Below, in pieces: positions 7,594 through 16,635 of a stretch of 64,000 nucleotides of DNA. The translations under genes were made by a program, and so were the position numbers. The stretch's first letter is position 1. Each line of letters begins with the position of its first letter. This stretch comes from JBDHZK01 sp039811865 (GTDB taxonomy: Bacteria > Actinomycetota > Actinomycetes > Propionibacteriales > Propionibacteriaceae): assembly GCA_039811865.1 (NCBI GenBank), contig JBDHZK010000001.1, positions 25,623 through 89,622 on the forward strand, written 5' to 3'. The notes under the pieces are model-generated. The model searched no databases. It was not told where the DNA came from and saw only the letters and a program-made list of their open reading frames with translations.

Positions 7594-8769
7594 ATGGCAA
7601 CCACCCGCCGTGGCCTGCTGAGGGCGGCTGGCGGCCTGGCGGCCTTGTCCCTCACCGGGGCGGCGGTCGCGGGGTGCGCCTTCGGCGCCGACTCGACGGC
7701 GGGACGGACGTCCCAGCTACTCAACGCACTGAACCAGGCCGTGGCTGCCCGCGATCGGGCGGGCTTCGTGAGTTGTTTCGTGTCCGGGGCGCTCGGCGGA
7801 CGGCTGTCGGCGGCTTGGTTCGACAATCTGACCCAGCTCCAGCGGGTCGACTTCCGGCTGACGGGCCCGGTCCCCGACGACCACCGGCCGCAGCTTCGTC
7901 CTTGGCAACAGCCGGTCGCGGTGACCTGGTCGATGCCTTTCGAGGCCGCGAACGCCGAGCATCAGCTACGACTCGAGTTGTCCGATGAGAACGCGGTGGT
8001 GCGCGTTTCGAACTTCATCCCCTCGGGTCCGCTTCCGATCTGGGCAGTGGGGGCACTCGCTTCGGCAACAGGCAAAACCGGCTCCGTCCTGGCGACGAAG
8101 CCGGTCGACATCTCGCCGTGGACGTCGGCGCACCGACGCGCGGTGAGCCTGGTACTCGCCGCCGGACTGGGGCCGCTGACTTCGGGTTGGGACCGGCGCC
8201 TGATGGTCGAAATCGCGGCCACCCTGACGAGCTTCGCGGCCATCGTGGGTGCGAAGGCGTCCGATCAGGAGAGCGTCGGGGCGATCGCGATCCGTGAGGG
8301 CGCGCCGGGCTCGGGGGCCGTCCGCGTCTTGGTGAACGCGTCCCAGGACGCCGGCCTGGCGCAGGCCGACCGCGAGGTGCTGCTGACTCACGAGGGCGTG
8401 CACGTGGCCACGCGATCGCCGGAATGGCGGGCCCCGTTGTGGGTTACCGAGGGCCTGGCCGAACGGGTGGCGCTCACCGCCAGCCCGGCGCATTGGACGT
8501 ACTCGCGACGGCTCGCGGCCCAGGCCGCCTCCGCCCCGACAGCACCGCGGACGCCCCCCGCCGATGTCGAGTTCGGGCGAGGCGACTTGGAGCGCGCGTA
8601 CGCCCTGGCCCGGGTGGGTGTGGATGCACTCTTCGCCAATCTCGGGCAGCCGCGCGCGCTGGGCGTGATCGCGGCCGTGGCCGGGGGACGAAGCTTCCCG
8701 GCCGCGGGCGTCCCGCAGGCGGCACTCGAGCGCTGGTTCGCCGAAGAGTTGGGCAGGCAGCGCGCGTGA
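7594..8769 (+). CDS. Lipoprotein with HExxH-type metallopeptidase-like domain
   Basis: A 391-residue exported protein. The N-terminus has a twin-arginine start (TTRRGLLRAAGG) and a lipobox ending in GAAVAGC, so it is probably Tat-exported and lipid-anchored. The C-terminal half carries LLTHEGVHVATR and, about 20 residues on, WVTEGLAERV. This is the HExxH plus downstream Glu arrangement of gluzincin (peptidase MA-like) proteases. The first half resembles no domain I recognise. The gene begins one base after the NlpC/P60 stop and overlaps pimB by four bases (GTGA), so it is embedded in an envelope operon. Its substrate is unknown. Confidence 0.7.
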   Translation: MATTRRGLLRAAGGLAALSLTGAAVAGCAFGADSTAGRTSQLLNALNQAVAARDRAGFVSCFVSGALGGRLSAAWFDNLTQLQRVDFRLTGPVPDDHRPQLRPWQQPVAVTWSMPFEAANAEHQLRLELSDENAVVRVSNFIPSGPLPIWAVGALASATGKTGSVLATKPVDISPWTSAHRRAVSLVLAAGLGPLTSGWDRRLMVEIAATLTSFAAIVGAKASDQESVGAIAIREGAPGSGAVRVLVNASQDAGLAQADREVLLTHEGVHVATRSPEWRAPLWVTEGLAERVALTASPAHWTYSRRLAAQAASAPTAPRTPPADVEFGRGDLERAYALARVGVDALFANLGQPRALGVIAAVAGGRSFPAAGVPQAALERWFAEELGRQRA

Positions 8770-9881
8770 CGACCCTGCTGATCACGAACGACTTTCCGCC
8801 CAGAATCGGCGGGATCGAGGCGTTCTGCCTCCGACTCACCCGCCTGATCGCGGACGAGGTCGTGGTGCTCACCAGCCGGGCTCCCGGCTGGGCCGCCCAC
8901 GACGCGGCCTCCGACCTGGAGATTCACCGCCTTGCCTGGCCGCTCCTACCGACGCCGGCCACCGCCCGGCGCGCCGTTTCGCTGCTGCGCTCTCGAGGCG
9001 CCACTCGGGTCGTCTTCGGGGCGGCCGCCCCCTTGGGGCTGCTCGCTCCCAGACTGCGCGCCGCCGGGGCCGGCCGCATCCTCGCGATCACGCACGGACA
9101 CGAGGCCGGCTGGGCAGGCGTCCCCGGCGCCGAAACGTTGCTGCGCCGCATCGGCCACGACGCCGACCGCGTTTCCTACATCTCCGAATACACCCGCGCG
9201 GCGATCGAGCGCGTCCTTGAGCCGGCCGACCGCGCGAAACTGGTCCGGATCGCGCCGCCTATCGATCCGGCCGTCTTCTTCCCGCCCGAGGCCGACTCCG
9301 GTCGAGGGCCAACCTGCCTGGCGGCCGGCCGGTTGACCCGCCAGAAGGGGTTCCGCACCCTCTTGGCGGCCTGGCCCCAGGTGTTGGCCGGCGCGGGCGC
9401 GCTCGACCCGCGATTGGAGTTGGCCGGCGACGGGCCGGACGCGCCGCGGCTGCGCGCGATCGCCCGCCGCCTGCCTGGGGTGGACATCCTCGGCCCGCTG
9501 TCACCCGAGCAGCTAGCCGTCCGGATGCGGTCCGCCTCGGTCTTCGCCCTTCCCGTCTCGACGCGCCGCTTCGGGCTGCACGCGGAGGGTCTGGGCCTGG
9601 TCTTCTGCGAGGCCGCGGCGTGTGGGCTGCCCGTGATCGTCGGACGATCCGGGGGCGCTCCTGAAACGGTCGTGCATGCGGTCACGGGCTACGTCGTCAC
9701 TCCGGACGACCCCGACGCGTTGTCCGTCCGGCTGATCGATTTGCTCACCCGGCCTCAGGAGGCGGTCAAGCTGGGCCGAGCCGGTCGCGATTTCGTCATC
9801 GGCCGATTCGCCCCCGAAGCCGCCGCGGCGGCATTGAACGACGCTCTAGGCCTACCTGTGCAGGGTGGGCCAAGAGCCTGA
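8766..9881 (+). CDS. pimB: GT4 glycosyltransferase, PimB'-type mannosyltransferase
   Basis: A 371-residue GT-B fold enzyme. The N-terminal TNDFPPRIGGIE loop is typical of GT4 mannosyltransferases. The C-terminal half has AGRLTRQKG and EGLGLVFCEAA (the E-x7-E nucleotide-sugar motif), then GRSGGAPETV. By position (next to ripC and the acyltransferase, as in M. tuberculosis Rv2188c) it is most likely the GDP-mannose-dependent enzyme adding the second mannose to phosphatidylinositol monomannoside at the cytoplasmic membrane face. The GTG start at 8766 overlaps the upstream stop by four bases, giving translational coupling. The open frame continues upstream from 8424 but only as a shadow of the lipoprotein gene. 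Confidence 0.84.
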   Translation: MTTLLITNDFPPRIGGIEAFCLRLTRLIADEVVVLTSRAPGWAAHDAASDLEIHRLAWPLLPTPATARRAVSLLRSRGATRVVFGAAAPLGLLAPRLRAAGAGRILAITHGHEAGWAGVPGAETLLRRIGHDADRVSYISEYTRAAIERVLEPADRAKLVRIAPPIDPAVFFPPEADSGRGPTCLAAGRLTRQKGFRTLLAAWPQVLAGAGALDPRLELAGDGPDAPRLRAIARRLPGVDILGPLSPEQLAVRMRSASVFALPVSTRRFGLHAEGLGLVFCEAAACGLPVIVGRSGGAPETVVHAVTGYVVTPDDPDALSVRLIDLLTRPQEAVKLGRAGRDFVIGRFAPEAAAAALNDALGLPVQGGPRA

Positions 9882-9932
9882 CTTGGCGATTTACTATCGT
9901 TCCGCCAGGACCTCGCCCTACAGGAGCCGCAC

Positions 9933-10694
9933 GTGTACAACTTCTTCAAGTACCTGCTGGTCGCTCCCGCGGCGAGATATCTCTTCGGCACCAGGATCGA
10001 AGGCGCCGAGAACATCCCGGAGTCCGGCGGCGCGATCCTGGCGAGCAATCACCTCGCCGCCGGGGACACCTTCTTGTTGCCCGCGATGATCAGGCGACGC
10101 CTCACCTTTCCGGCCAAGGCGGAGCTGTTTCGCGGCGATCGCGGCTTGGGCTCCAAGGTGGTGGCCTGGTTCATGAAAGGCATTGGTCAGGTACCCCTGG
10201 AGCGCGGCGGCGGGCGCGCGAGCCTGGAGGGGCTCGGGCCGGTCCTTCAGGTGCTCGCCGACGGCGGGCTCGTGGGCATCTACCCGGAGGGCACCCGATC
10301 GCCCGACGGGAGGCTCTTCAAGGGGAAGACCGGTGTGGCGCGGCTCGCGTTGGCGTCCGGTTGCCCGGTGATCCCAGTGGGCGCGATCAACACGCAGTTC
10401 GTCAAGAACCGGCTGGGGATGACGACCATTCGCAAACCCGTGATCCGGATCGGCAAGCCCCTGGACTTCTCGGCCTACGCCGGACTCGCCAATGACCGGG
10501 CCACCATCCGATGGGTCACCGATGAGGTGATGAGCGCGATCCGCGATCTGACGGGCCAGACCTACGTCGACGGCTATGGCACCTCTGTGAAGTCTGGGGC
10601 GATGAGCCTCGATGAGGCGAAGTCCCGGGAGTTGCCGCGGCCGGGTGGCGGTCCGGCGCCGAAGCTGCCGTTGGCGACCGGCGGCGCGGGGTGA
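9933..10694 (+). CDS. 1-acyl-glycerol-3-phosphate acyltransferase family protein (PlsC-like)
   Basis: A 253-residue PlsC-family acyltransferase. The catalytic HX4D box is NHLAAGD, the acceptor-site motif is YPEGTRSPDG, and a third block reads GCPVIPVG. These enzymes transfer acyl chains to lysophosphatidate or to PIM mannose. M. tuberculosis Rv2182c occupies the same place, so a membrane-lipid role beside pimB is expected. GTG 9933 has AGGAG seven bases upstream. Its stop overlaps the start of the sensor kinase gene by four bases. The last 30 residues are Pro/Gly-rich and not part of the fold. Confidence 0.87.
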   Translation: MYNFFKYLLVAPAARYLFGTRIEGAENIPESGGAILASNHLAAGDTFLLPAMIRRRLTFPAKAELFRGDRGLGSKVVAWFMKGIGQVPLERGGGRASLEGLGPVLQVLADGGLVGIYPEGTRSPDGRLFKGKTGVARLALASGCPVIPVGAINTQFVKNRLGMTTIRKPVIRIGKPLDFSAYAGLANDRATIRWVTDEVMSAIRDLTGQTYVDGYGTSVKSGAMSLDEAKSRELPRPGGGPAPKLPLATGGAG

Positions 10695-11854
10695 CCACCG
10701 CCGCTCGCCTGCTGACTTCCGGCGGTGCCCACGGCGCGGATCTGGAACTGATCCGTCGGCTGTTCCAGGCCCACTTCGTCCTGCGGTTGGGGCTGCTGCT
10801 GCACGCCGCTGTGCTGGGCGGCCTGGCGATGAGGCAAGGCGGCGACCCGGTGGGCATCGTGTCGATCTTCCTCGTGATGGTCGCCTGGACCCTGCTGACC
10901 GGGTGGTGGTACCTGGACCGGGGCCGGCAGTGGTGGATGTACCTGCTCGACTGCCTGGTGACGATCGCCATCGTGATCGCGGTCCATCCCTTCGTCACTC
11001 CGGTGAACGGCGGCTCGGGCATCGACTTCACCACCTATTGGGCGGCCGCCGCTCCGATGGGCGTCGCCATCTGCCGCGGACCCGTCTGGGGGGCGGGCAG
11101 CGCGCTGGTGATCGCGCTCGCGCAGACACTGGCGCAGCCGACCGTCGACGTGAACGTTTGGAGCATCCGGGCCCTGCTGGTGCTGGCCAGTGCCGGGGTC
11201 GGCTACATGGTCGACCAGGTTCGCCGGGCCGTCAACGAGCGCGATGAGATCCAGGCCACCGCCGCCGCGCTCGCCGAGCGTGAGCGAATCGCTCGGATCG
11301 TCCACGACGGGGCGCTGCAGGTGCTGGCGATGGTCGAGCGGGAGGGACGCTCCCTGGGGCCGCGTGGCCAGGCGTTGGCTCGGGAGGCCCGGGAACAAGA
11401 GGGTGCGCTTCGGGCACTGCTGCAGACCAGGCCTGGTGAGGTGGACGCCGTCGCTCCGGATGCCGGCAACCGCGAGTTGGCCAGGATGCTGGATCGCCAC
11501 GCCAACTCCCGGGTAACGATCTCGACCATGGCCGACGAGGTGTGGGTGCCGTCCGATCATGCTGCTGAAATCGATGCCGTGGTCAGTGAAGTGCTCAGCA
11601 ACGTCGCCAAACATGCCGGTGATGCGGCGGAGGCTTGGGTGCTGCTCGAACGGGAGGGACGCGAGATCATCCTGAGCATCCGGGACAACGGCGTCGGGGG
11701 GACGGCGGCTGCGTTCGCTGGGGCCGCCGATCGCGGCCGTCTCGGCGTCCAAGAATCGATCTACGGGCGGATCCGCGATCTGGGCGGGATCGCCAAACTT
11801 AGGACGACCCCGGGTCGCGGGGTCGAATGGGAGTTCAGGATTCCGGTGGAATGA
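10691..11854 (+). CDS. macS: MacS-type sensor histidine kinase
   Basis: A 387-residue kinase. The first 175 residues contain several hydrophobic helices (a membrane sensor region with little extracellular sequence). A dimerisation/phospho-acceptor helix follows with ERIARIVHDGALQVLAMV, the His being the likely phosphorylation site. The C-terminal ATPase domain has an N box (SEVLSNVAKHAG) and a G1 box (IRDNGVGG). The layout matches MacS of Streptomyces, which affects morphology and antibiotic production; the ligand is unknown. The start GTG 10691 overlaps the acyltransferase stop, and the gene is coupled to its response regulator. Confidence 0.82.
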   Translation: MTTAARLLTSGGAHGADLELIRRLFQAHFVLRLGLLLHAAVLGGLAMRQGGDPVGIVSIFLVMVAWTLLTGWWYLDRGRQWWMYLLDCLVTIAIVIAVHPFVTPVNGGSGIDFTTYWAAAAPMGVAICRGPVWGAGSALVIALAQTLAQPTVDVNVWSIRALLVLASAGVGYMVDQVRRAVNERDEIQATAAALAERERIARIVHDGALQVLAMVEREGRSLGPRGQALAREAREQEGALRALLQTRPGEVDAVAPDAGNRELARMLDRHANSRVTISTMADEVWVPSDHAAEIDAVVSEVLSNVAKHAGDAAEAWVLLEREGREIILSIRDNGVGGTAAAFAGAADRGRLGVQESIYGRIRDLGGIAKLRTTPGRGVEWEFRIPVE

Positions 11855-12531
11855 TGACTGACGAATCGTCGCTGCCCAAGCGGGTGATGTTGGTGGACGA
11901 CCACCCCATGTGGATCGACGCACTCAGCGCCGACCTCGAGGAGGCCGGTTTCGAGATCGTGGCCACCGCCGCCACTGGTCAACAGGCGTTGCAGCGAGCG
12001 CGGGCCACCCGTCCTGAGGTGCTGGTGATGGACCTCCAGATCCCGGACCCCGACGGGGCCACCTGCACCGAGATCCTGCTCAACGAGTTCCCCACGATGA
12101 TGGTGCTGGTGATCTCGGCGTCAGGGGAGCGCGGGGACGTGCTGCGGGCGATCAAGGCGGGAGCCAAGGGGTACCTCGTGAAATCCGCATCCCCGGCCGA
12201 GTTGATCGAGGGGGTCCGGCGGACGGCCGCCGGAGACGCCGTCTTCACCCCCGGCTTGGCCGGCTTGGTGCTGGGCGAGTTTCGTCGCATGGTGAGCGAC
12301 GCGGCGTCCCACAATCAGGACGGCCCGATACTGACCACCCGAGAGGTCGAGGTCCTGCGCCGGGTGGCGAAGGGGATGGCGTATCGGGAGATCGCGGAAT
12401 CGCTGTACGTCTCTCATCGGACCATCCAGAACCACGTCCAGAATGTGCTTCGCAAACTCCAGCTCCACAACCGCGTCGAGTTGACCCTGTACGCCATCGA
12501 TCGTGGCTTCCACGAGCCGGAAAACGGGTGA
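11851..12531 (+). CDS. macR: NarL/FixJ-family response regulator (MacR-type)
   Basis: A 226-residue regulator. The receiver domain has acidic pocket DD near MLVDDHPM, the phospho-acceptor Asp in LVMDLQIPDP and the conserved Lys in GYLVKSAS. The C-terminal LuxR-type helix-turn-helix is clear (LTTREVEVLRRVAKGMAYREIAE, SHRTIQNHV). It is the cognate partner of the overlapping MacS-type kinase (ATGA junction). A second ATG at 11854 is equally possible. The aroG start region lies just inside and after its 3' end. Confidence 0.86.
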   Translation: MMTDESSLPKRVMLVDDHPMWIDALSADLEEAGFEIVATAATGQQALQRARATRPEVLVMDLQIPDPDGATCTEILLNEFPTMMVLVISASGERGDVLRAIKAGAKGYLVKSASPAELIEGVRRTAAGDAVFTPGLAGLVLGEFRRMVSDAASHNQDGPILTTREVEVLRRVAKGMAYREIAESLYVSHRTIQNHVQNVLRKLQLHNRVELTLYAIDRGFHEPENG

Positions 12532-12549
12532 GCACTTCGGCACCGCGCG

Positions 12550-12555
12550 TATTCT
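12550..12555 (+). promoter_or_regulatory. -10 element for leaderless aroG
   Basis: TATTCT lies seven bases before the GTG at 12563, with no Shine-Dalgarno sequence between them. The spacing fits leaderless transcription and supports GTG 12563 as the true aroG start. A good -35 is not evident. Confidence 0.5.
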
Positions 12556-12562
12556 GACCGCC

Positions 12563-13954
12563 GTGCCGAACCTGATCCCGTCGCTGTCGGACCTGCATGC
12601 ACTGCACCCCTTGCAGCAGCCGACCTATGCCGACGCCGAGCAGGTCGCCCGCGTCCTCGCCGAACTGCGCACCAAGCCGCCGCTGGTCTTCGCCGGCGAA
12701 TGCGATGACCTGCGGCAGCGGGTCGCAGACGTTGCCGCGGGCCGCGCCTTCATGCTGCAGGGCGGCGACTGCGCCGAGACGTTCGAGACGGTGACCGCGG
12801 CCAACATTCGCGGCAAGCTTCGCGTTTTGTTGTCGATGGCGGTCGTGCTGACCTACGCGGCGCAGGTTCCGGTGGTCAAGGTGGGCCGGCTCGCCGGGCA
12901 GTACGCCAAGCCGCGGAGCAAGGACACCGAGACCCGGGCGGGGCTGACATTGCCGGCCTACCGCGGAGACGCCGTGAACGCGCTGGAGTTCACGCCCCAA
13001 GCGCGCTTCAACGATCCCGATCGACTGCTATCGGTCTACAACCATTCGGCTGCAACGCTCAACCTGGTGCGCGCCTTCGTCAAGGGCGGCTTCGCGCATC
13101 TGCGGAGCATCCACTCCTGGAACTCCGACTTCGTCAAGACCACCCCGGCGGCTCGCCGCTACGAGGCCCTGGCCGCGGAGATCGACCGCGCGCTGGCATT
13201 CATGGTGGCCTGCGGAGTGGACGACGATCAGCTGAAGACGGTCGACTTCTACTCCGCGCACGAGGCGCTGCTGTTGGAGTACGAGCACGCCATGACCCGC
13301 ATAGATTCGCGCAGCCGCACGCCGTACGTCACCTCGGCGCACATGGTTTGGCTGGGCGATCGGACCCGTCAGCCCGGCGGCGCCCACGTCGAGTTGTTCA
13401 GGGCGATCCGCAACCCGGTTGCCGTCAAGCTTGGGCCGTCCGCCACCGGGGCGGACGCCGTCGAGCTGGCGGAGCGAATCGACCCCGGCCACGAGCCGGG
13501 CCGGCTCACGTTCATCACGCGGATGGGCGCTGGCAAGATTCGAGACCTCCTGCCCCCGATCGTCGATGCGGTCGAGGCCACCGGACGCAAGGTGGCCTGG
13601 GTCTGCGACCCGATGCACGGCAACACGTTCGAAACGGCCAACGGGTACAAGACCCGGGCGTTCAGCCAGGTGGTCGACGAGATGCACGGCTTCTTCGACG
13701 TGCACGAGGAGTTGGGCACCTGGCCGGGCGGCATCCACATGGAACTCACGGGTGACGATGTCACCGAGTGCGTGGGCGGGGTGGCCGAGTTGGCGGAGGC
13801 CGATCTGGCGAATCGCTATGAGACCGCCTGCGATCCGCGGCTGAACCGGAGCCAGTCGCTGGAGTTGGCGTTCACCGTCGCCGAGCGCCTGACCGAGCAT
13901 CGGCTGCGGCGTCCGTCCAATCCCGTCCAGGAGTTCCAGCCGCTGGACTTCTGA
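12563..13954 (+). CDS. aroG: Class II 3-deoxy-7-phosphoheptulonate (DAHP) synthase
   Basis: A 463-residue plant/mycobacterial-type (class II) DAHP synthase, the first step of aromatic amino-acid synthesis, joining phosphoenolpyruvate and erythrose-4-phosphate. Diagnostic blocks include AFMLQGGDCAETF (metal-binding Cys), KVGRLAGQYAKPRS, PYVTSAHMVWLGDRT, GKIRDLLPPIV, WVCDPMHGNTFE and GGIHMELTGDDVTEC. Length equals M. tuberculosis AroG (462) when translation starts at GTG 12563; the open frame runs back to 12503 but that part overlaps macR and lacks a ribosome site. Whether it partners a chorismate mutase elsewhere cannot be seen. Confidence 0.95.
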   Translation: MPNLIPSLSDLHALHPLQQPTYADAEQVARVLAELRTKPPLVFAGECDDLRQRVADVAAGRAFMLQGGDCAETFETVTAANIRGKLRVLLSMAVVLTYAAQVPVVKVGRLAGQYAKPRSKDTETRAGLTLPAYRGDAVNALEFTPQARFNDPDRLLSVYNHSAATLNLVRAFVKGGFAHLRSIHSWNSDFVKTTPAARRYEALAAEIDRALAFMVACGVDDDQLKTVDFYSAHEALLLEYEHAMTRIDSRSRTPYVTSAHMVWLGDRTRQPGGAHVELFRAIRNPVAVKLGPSATGADAVELAERIDPGHEPGRLTFITRMGAGKIRDLLPPIVDAVEATGRKVAWVCDPMHGNTFETANGYKTRAFSQVVDEMHGFFDVHEELGTWPGGIHMELTGDDVTECVGGVAELAEADLANRYETACDPRLNRSQSLELAFTVAERLTEHRLRRPSNPVQEFQPLDF

Positions 13955-13955
13955 C

Positions 13956-14984
13956 GTGATCGATCTGCGCAGCGACACGCTCACCCGACCCGGCGCGGGC
14001 ATGCTGACGGCCATGATGGCCGCCCCGGTGGGGGACGACGTCTACGGCGAGGACCCCACCGTGAACGAACTCGAACGCCGGGTCGCCGGACTGTTCGGTC
14101 ACGAGGCTGGGTTGTTCTGCCCGTCGGCGTCGATGACCAACCTGCTCGGCATCGCCGGCCTCGTCGGGGCGGGTGAGGAGGTGCTCTGCGACGCGCGGGC
14201 TCACATCGCGCGCGCCGAGATGGGCGCCCACGGCGCGATCACCGGGGTGACGATGCGCACCTGGGCATCACCCGCCGGGATCGCGACGGTGCCAACGGTG
14301 CTCGAGATGCTGAGCCCGGACGCCGGCCCGTTCCTGGTCTCGACCGCCGCGGTCGCGCTGGAGAACACGCACAACTTCGGCGGCGGCACGATCTGGCCGA
14401 TCGCCGATATCGAGGCGATCTCGGCCGGGTGCCGCGAGCGCGGCGTAAAGGTCTTCCTCGACGGTGCCCGGATCTGGAACGCGCACGTCGCAACTGGCGT
14501 CTCGCTGGCGTCCTACGGCGCCGCGTTCGACGCGGTGAGCGTGTGTTTCTCAAAGGGCCTGGGGGCACCGATCGGCGCGGTCTTGGTTGGGGGTGCCGAA
14601 CACATCGCCAAGGCTCGTGTGCTGCGCAAACGTCTGGGCGCCGGCTGGCGTCAGGCCGGCGTCCTCGCGGCCGCGGCCGGTTATGCGCTGGACCACAACA
14701 TCCCACGCCTGGCCGACGATCACGCCGGTGCCGCAGCTTTCGCCGAACAGGTCGCCCGGCGGGTGCCCGATGTCGTCGAGCCATCGGGCGTGGCGACCAA
14801 CATCGTCGTGTTGGATACGGGCAGACGCCCAGCCGCCGAGGTCGCCGTCGCGGCGAGGAGCCGGGGGGTCGGGGTGTCCGCCCTGGGCCCTCGAATGCTG
14901 CGCGCCGTAACCCACCTGGACGTGACCCCCGCACAGGCCGCTGCTGCCGGCGCGATCGTCGGAGAAATCCTCGTCGGGCGCTAG
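13956..14984 (+). CDS. ltaE: Low-specificity L-threonine aldolase
   Basis: A 342-residue PLP enzyme of the beta-eliminating lyase family that splits L-threonine into glycine and acetaldehyde. Evidence: the N-terminal IDLRSDTLTRP, GDDVYGEDPTVNELE, the FLDGARIWNA block, and the PLP-binding lysine in VCFSKGLGAPIG. Length is typical. GTG 13956 starts one base after the aroG stop, so the two are cotranscribed. The order aroG-threonine aldolase gives no obvious pathway link. Confidence 0.92.
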   Translation: MIDLRSDTLTRPGAGMLTAMMAAPVGDDVYGEDPTVNELERRVAGLFGHEAGLFCPSASMTNLLGIAGLVGAGEEVLCDARAHIARAEMGAHGAITGVTMRTWASPAGIATVPTVLEMLSPDAGPFLVSTAAVALENTHNFGGGTIWPIADIEAISAGCRERGVKVFLDGARIWNAHVATGVSLASYGAAFDAVSVCFSKGLGAPIGAVLVGGAEHIAKARVLRKRLGAGWRQAGVLAAAAGYALDHNIPRLADDHAGAAAFAEQVARRVPDVVEPSGVATNIVVLDTGRRPAAEVAVAARSRGVGVSALGPRMLRAVTHLDVTPAQAAAAGAIVGEILVGR

Positions 14985-15005
14985 TTGCCGCCGAGGGACG
15001 CCGCC

Positions 15006-15011
15006 TAGGGT
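15006..15011 (+). promoter_or_regulatory. -10 element for leaderless MBL-fold gene
   Basis: TAGGGT ends seven bases before ATG 15019 with no ribosome-binding site between. The arrangement is the same as at the pyruvate kinase gene. Confidence 0.5.
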
Positions 15012-15018
15012 TGGCCTC

Positions 15019-15672
15019 ATGCGGATCTCCCACCTCGGGCACTCGGCCGTCTTGGTCGAGGTCGCCGACCAGCGCATCTTGATCGACCCAGGCAATTTCA
15101 GCGACGCCTGGCACGGGCTCACCGATCTGGACGCGATCCTGGTCACCCATCTGCACCCCGACCACGTCGATCCCGAGCACGTCCCCGCCCTGGTCGCGGC
15201 CAACCCGGGCGCGGCGGTCTACGTGGAGCCGGGCGTCCTCAAGGTCGTGCCCCTCGAGCGGGCCCGTCCGCTGTCGGCGGACACCGCGATTCGCCTGGGC
15301 GGCGTGACGGTAGCGGCGGTCGGCGGGCTACACGCGGTGATCCACCGTGACATCCCGCAGATCGGAAATGTCGGCCTCGTGATCACGGCGGAGGGTGAAC
15401 CCTCGCTGTTCCACCCGGGGGATTCACTCGCCGCGGTTCCCGGCGGCGTGGACGTCTTGGCAGTGCCGGCGTACGGGCCGTGGGCGGCGATGAAGGAGAC
15501 CATCGACTTCGCCAGGGCGGTCGCGGCTGTCCAGGGATTCCTGATCCACGAAGGTCTGCTCGGACCGCGCGGGGTGAACTTGGTGTTTGGGCGGGTGTCG
15601 GAGATGACGCCCACCAAGCTGGTCGACCTGCGGGGCGGTCAGCCCTGGGAGCCGGCCATGGAGCGCGGTTAG
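15019..15672 (+). CDS. Metallo-beta-lactamase-fold hydrolase
   Basis: A 217-residue UlaG-like MBL-fold protein. The metal-binding motif is THLHPDHVD (HxHxDH), with a further His in GLHAVIH and Asp in HPGDSL. Proteins of this small family hydrolyse phosphoesters, lactones or related bonds; the substrate cannot be read from sequence. It follows threonine aldolase after 34 bases but has its own leaderless-type promoter. No signal peptide is seen, so it should be cytoplasmic. Confidence 0.8.
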   Translation: MRISHLGHSAVLVEVADQRILIDPGNFSDAWHGLTDLDAILVTHLHPDHVDPEHVPALVAANPGAAVYVEPGVLKVVPLERARPLSADTAIRLGGVTVAAVGGLHAVIHRDIPQIGNVGLVITAEGEPSLFHPGDSLAAVPGGVDVLAVPAYGPWAAMKETIDFARAVAAVQGFLIHEGLLGPRGVNLVFGRVSEMTPTKLVDLRGGQPWEPAMERG

Positions 15673-15726
15673 GTGTTGCATTACCCGACAGATGCCGGGT
15701 GAATCCACGTCACCTTGATCGGTTCA

Positions 15727-16635
15727 TCAGGGCCCCAGCGAGGGCGGTTTCAACCTCGGCCTGGGGCCCACGACGAGGTACATGGCCGCCAGGATCGTCA
15801 GCCCGCCGAGCAACATGCGCCAGGTGACGACCTCGCCGCCGAACGCAACCGCGAAGACCGCGGAGAAGACTGGTTCGGTCGACATGATCACCGCGGCAGT
15901 GGTCGCGGTCAGGTGTGCCTGAGCCCATACCTGAAGAAATAGGGTCCCCGCGCCGGCGAGCAGGGCCAGGTAGAGCATCGACGCCCAGTCGATCCACCCG
16001 GACGGCAGCACGAGCCGTCCGGCCGGGGCGACGAACAGCGCGCTCAGCAGGGTAATCACCAGACCCTGGACGACCGCGAGGCTGAGTGACGTCTCGGGCG
16101 TGCTCCACACGCTGGCGGCTACGATGTGGGCGGCGAAAAGCGCCGCGGACGCCAGGGTGAGCAGTTCGCCAAGGCCCACGGAAATGCCGGCGACGCCGAT
16201 TTGCAGCGACAAGATCGCCAACCCGACCGCGGCCACTACAGCGGCGAGCCAGGTGATCGCAGGGATACGTTCTTTGAGTGCCAGCCATCCCAGCAGCGGC
16301 GTGATAACCACGTACAGGCCGGTGATGAAGCCCGACACGGAAGCCGGCGTCAGCACCAGCCCGTACGACTGGACGATCAACCCGCCGCCGATCAGCAGGC
16401 CCAGGACGGCGCCACGCGCCCACAGCTTCTTGTCCAGATGCAGGCGCCGGCCGGCGATCAGCGCGAGAGCCACCGTGGCGATTCCGTAGCGCACGACGAG
16501 GACGTCGGCGGGCGGGACCCGCGCGATCAGATCCTTGGTCACGGGGAAGGTCGACCCCCAAAGGGCCGCCACAAAGATCAGCGTTGCCGCGCCAAGGGCC
16601 GAGTTGCGCGGCGCGGCCCCGGCCCGGGCGTTCAC
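15727..16635 (-). CDS. EamA/DMT-family membrane transporter
   Basis: A 302-residue protein with about ten hydrophobic helices in two EamA repeats (first starting ALGAATLIFVAALWGSTFP, second around GELLTLASAALFAAHIVAASVW). Such proteins export amino acids, metabolites or nucleotides; the substrate is unknown. The start GTG at 16635 overlaps the stop of pknL by four bases (GTGA), so its translation is coupled to that of the Ser/Thr kinase. The C-terminal tail is short and basic (GPRPRLKPPS). Confidence 0.83.
   Translation of the reverse strand: MNARAGAAPRNSALGAATLIFVAALWGSTFPVTKDLIARVPPADVLVVRYGIATVALALIAGRRLHLDKKLWARGAVLGLLIGGGLIVQSYGLVLTPASVSGFITGLYVVITPLLGWLALKERIPAITWLAAVVAAVGLAILSLQIGVAGISVGLGELLTLASAALFAAHIVAASVWSTPETSLSLAVVQGLVITLLSALFVAPAGRLVLPSGWIDWASMLYLALLAGAGTLFLQVWAQAHLTATTAAVIMSTEPVFSAVFAVAFGGEVVTWRMLLGGLTILAAMYLVVGPRPRLKPPSLGP

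Noticed and set aside
12503..12562. Upstream start for aroG at 12503
   Set aside because: It lies within macR, lacks a ribosome site, and the leaderless -10 box and family length fit GTG 12563.
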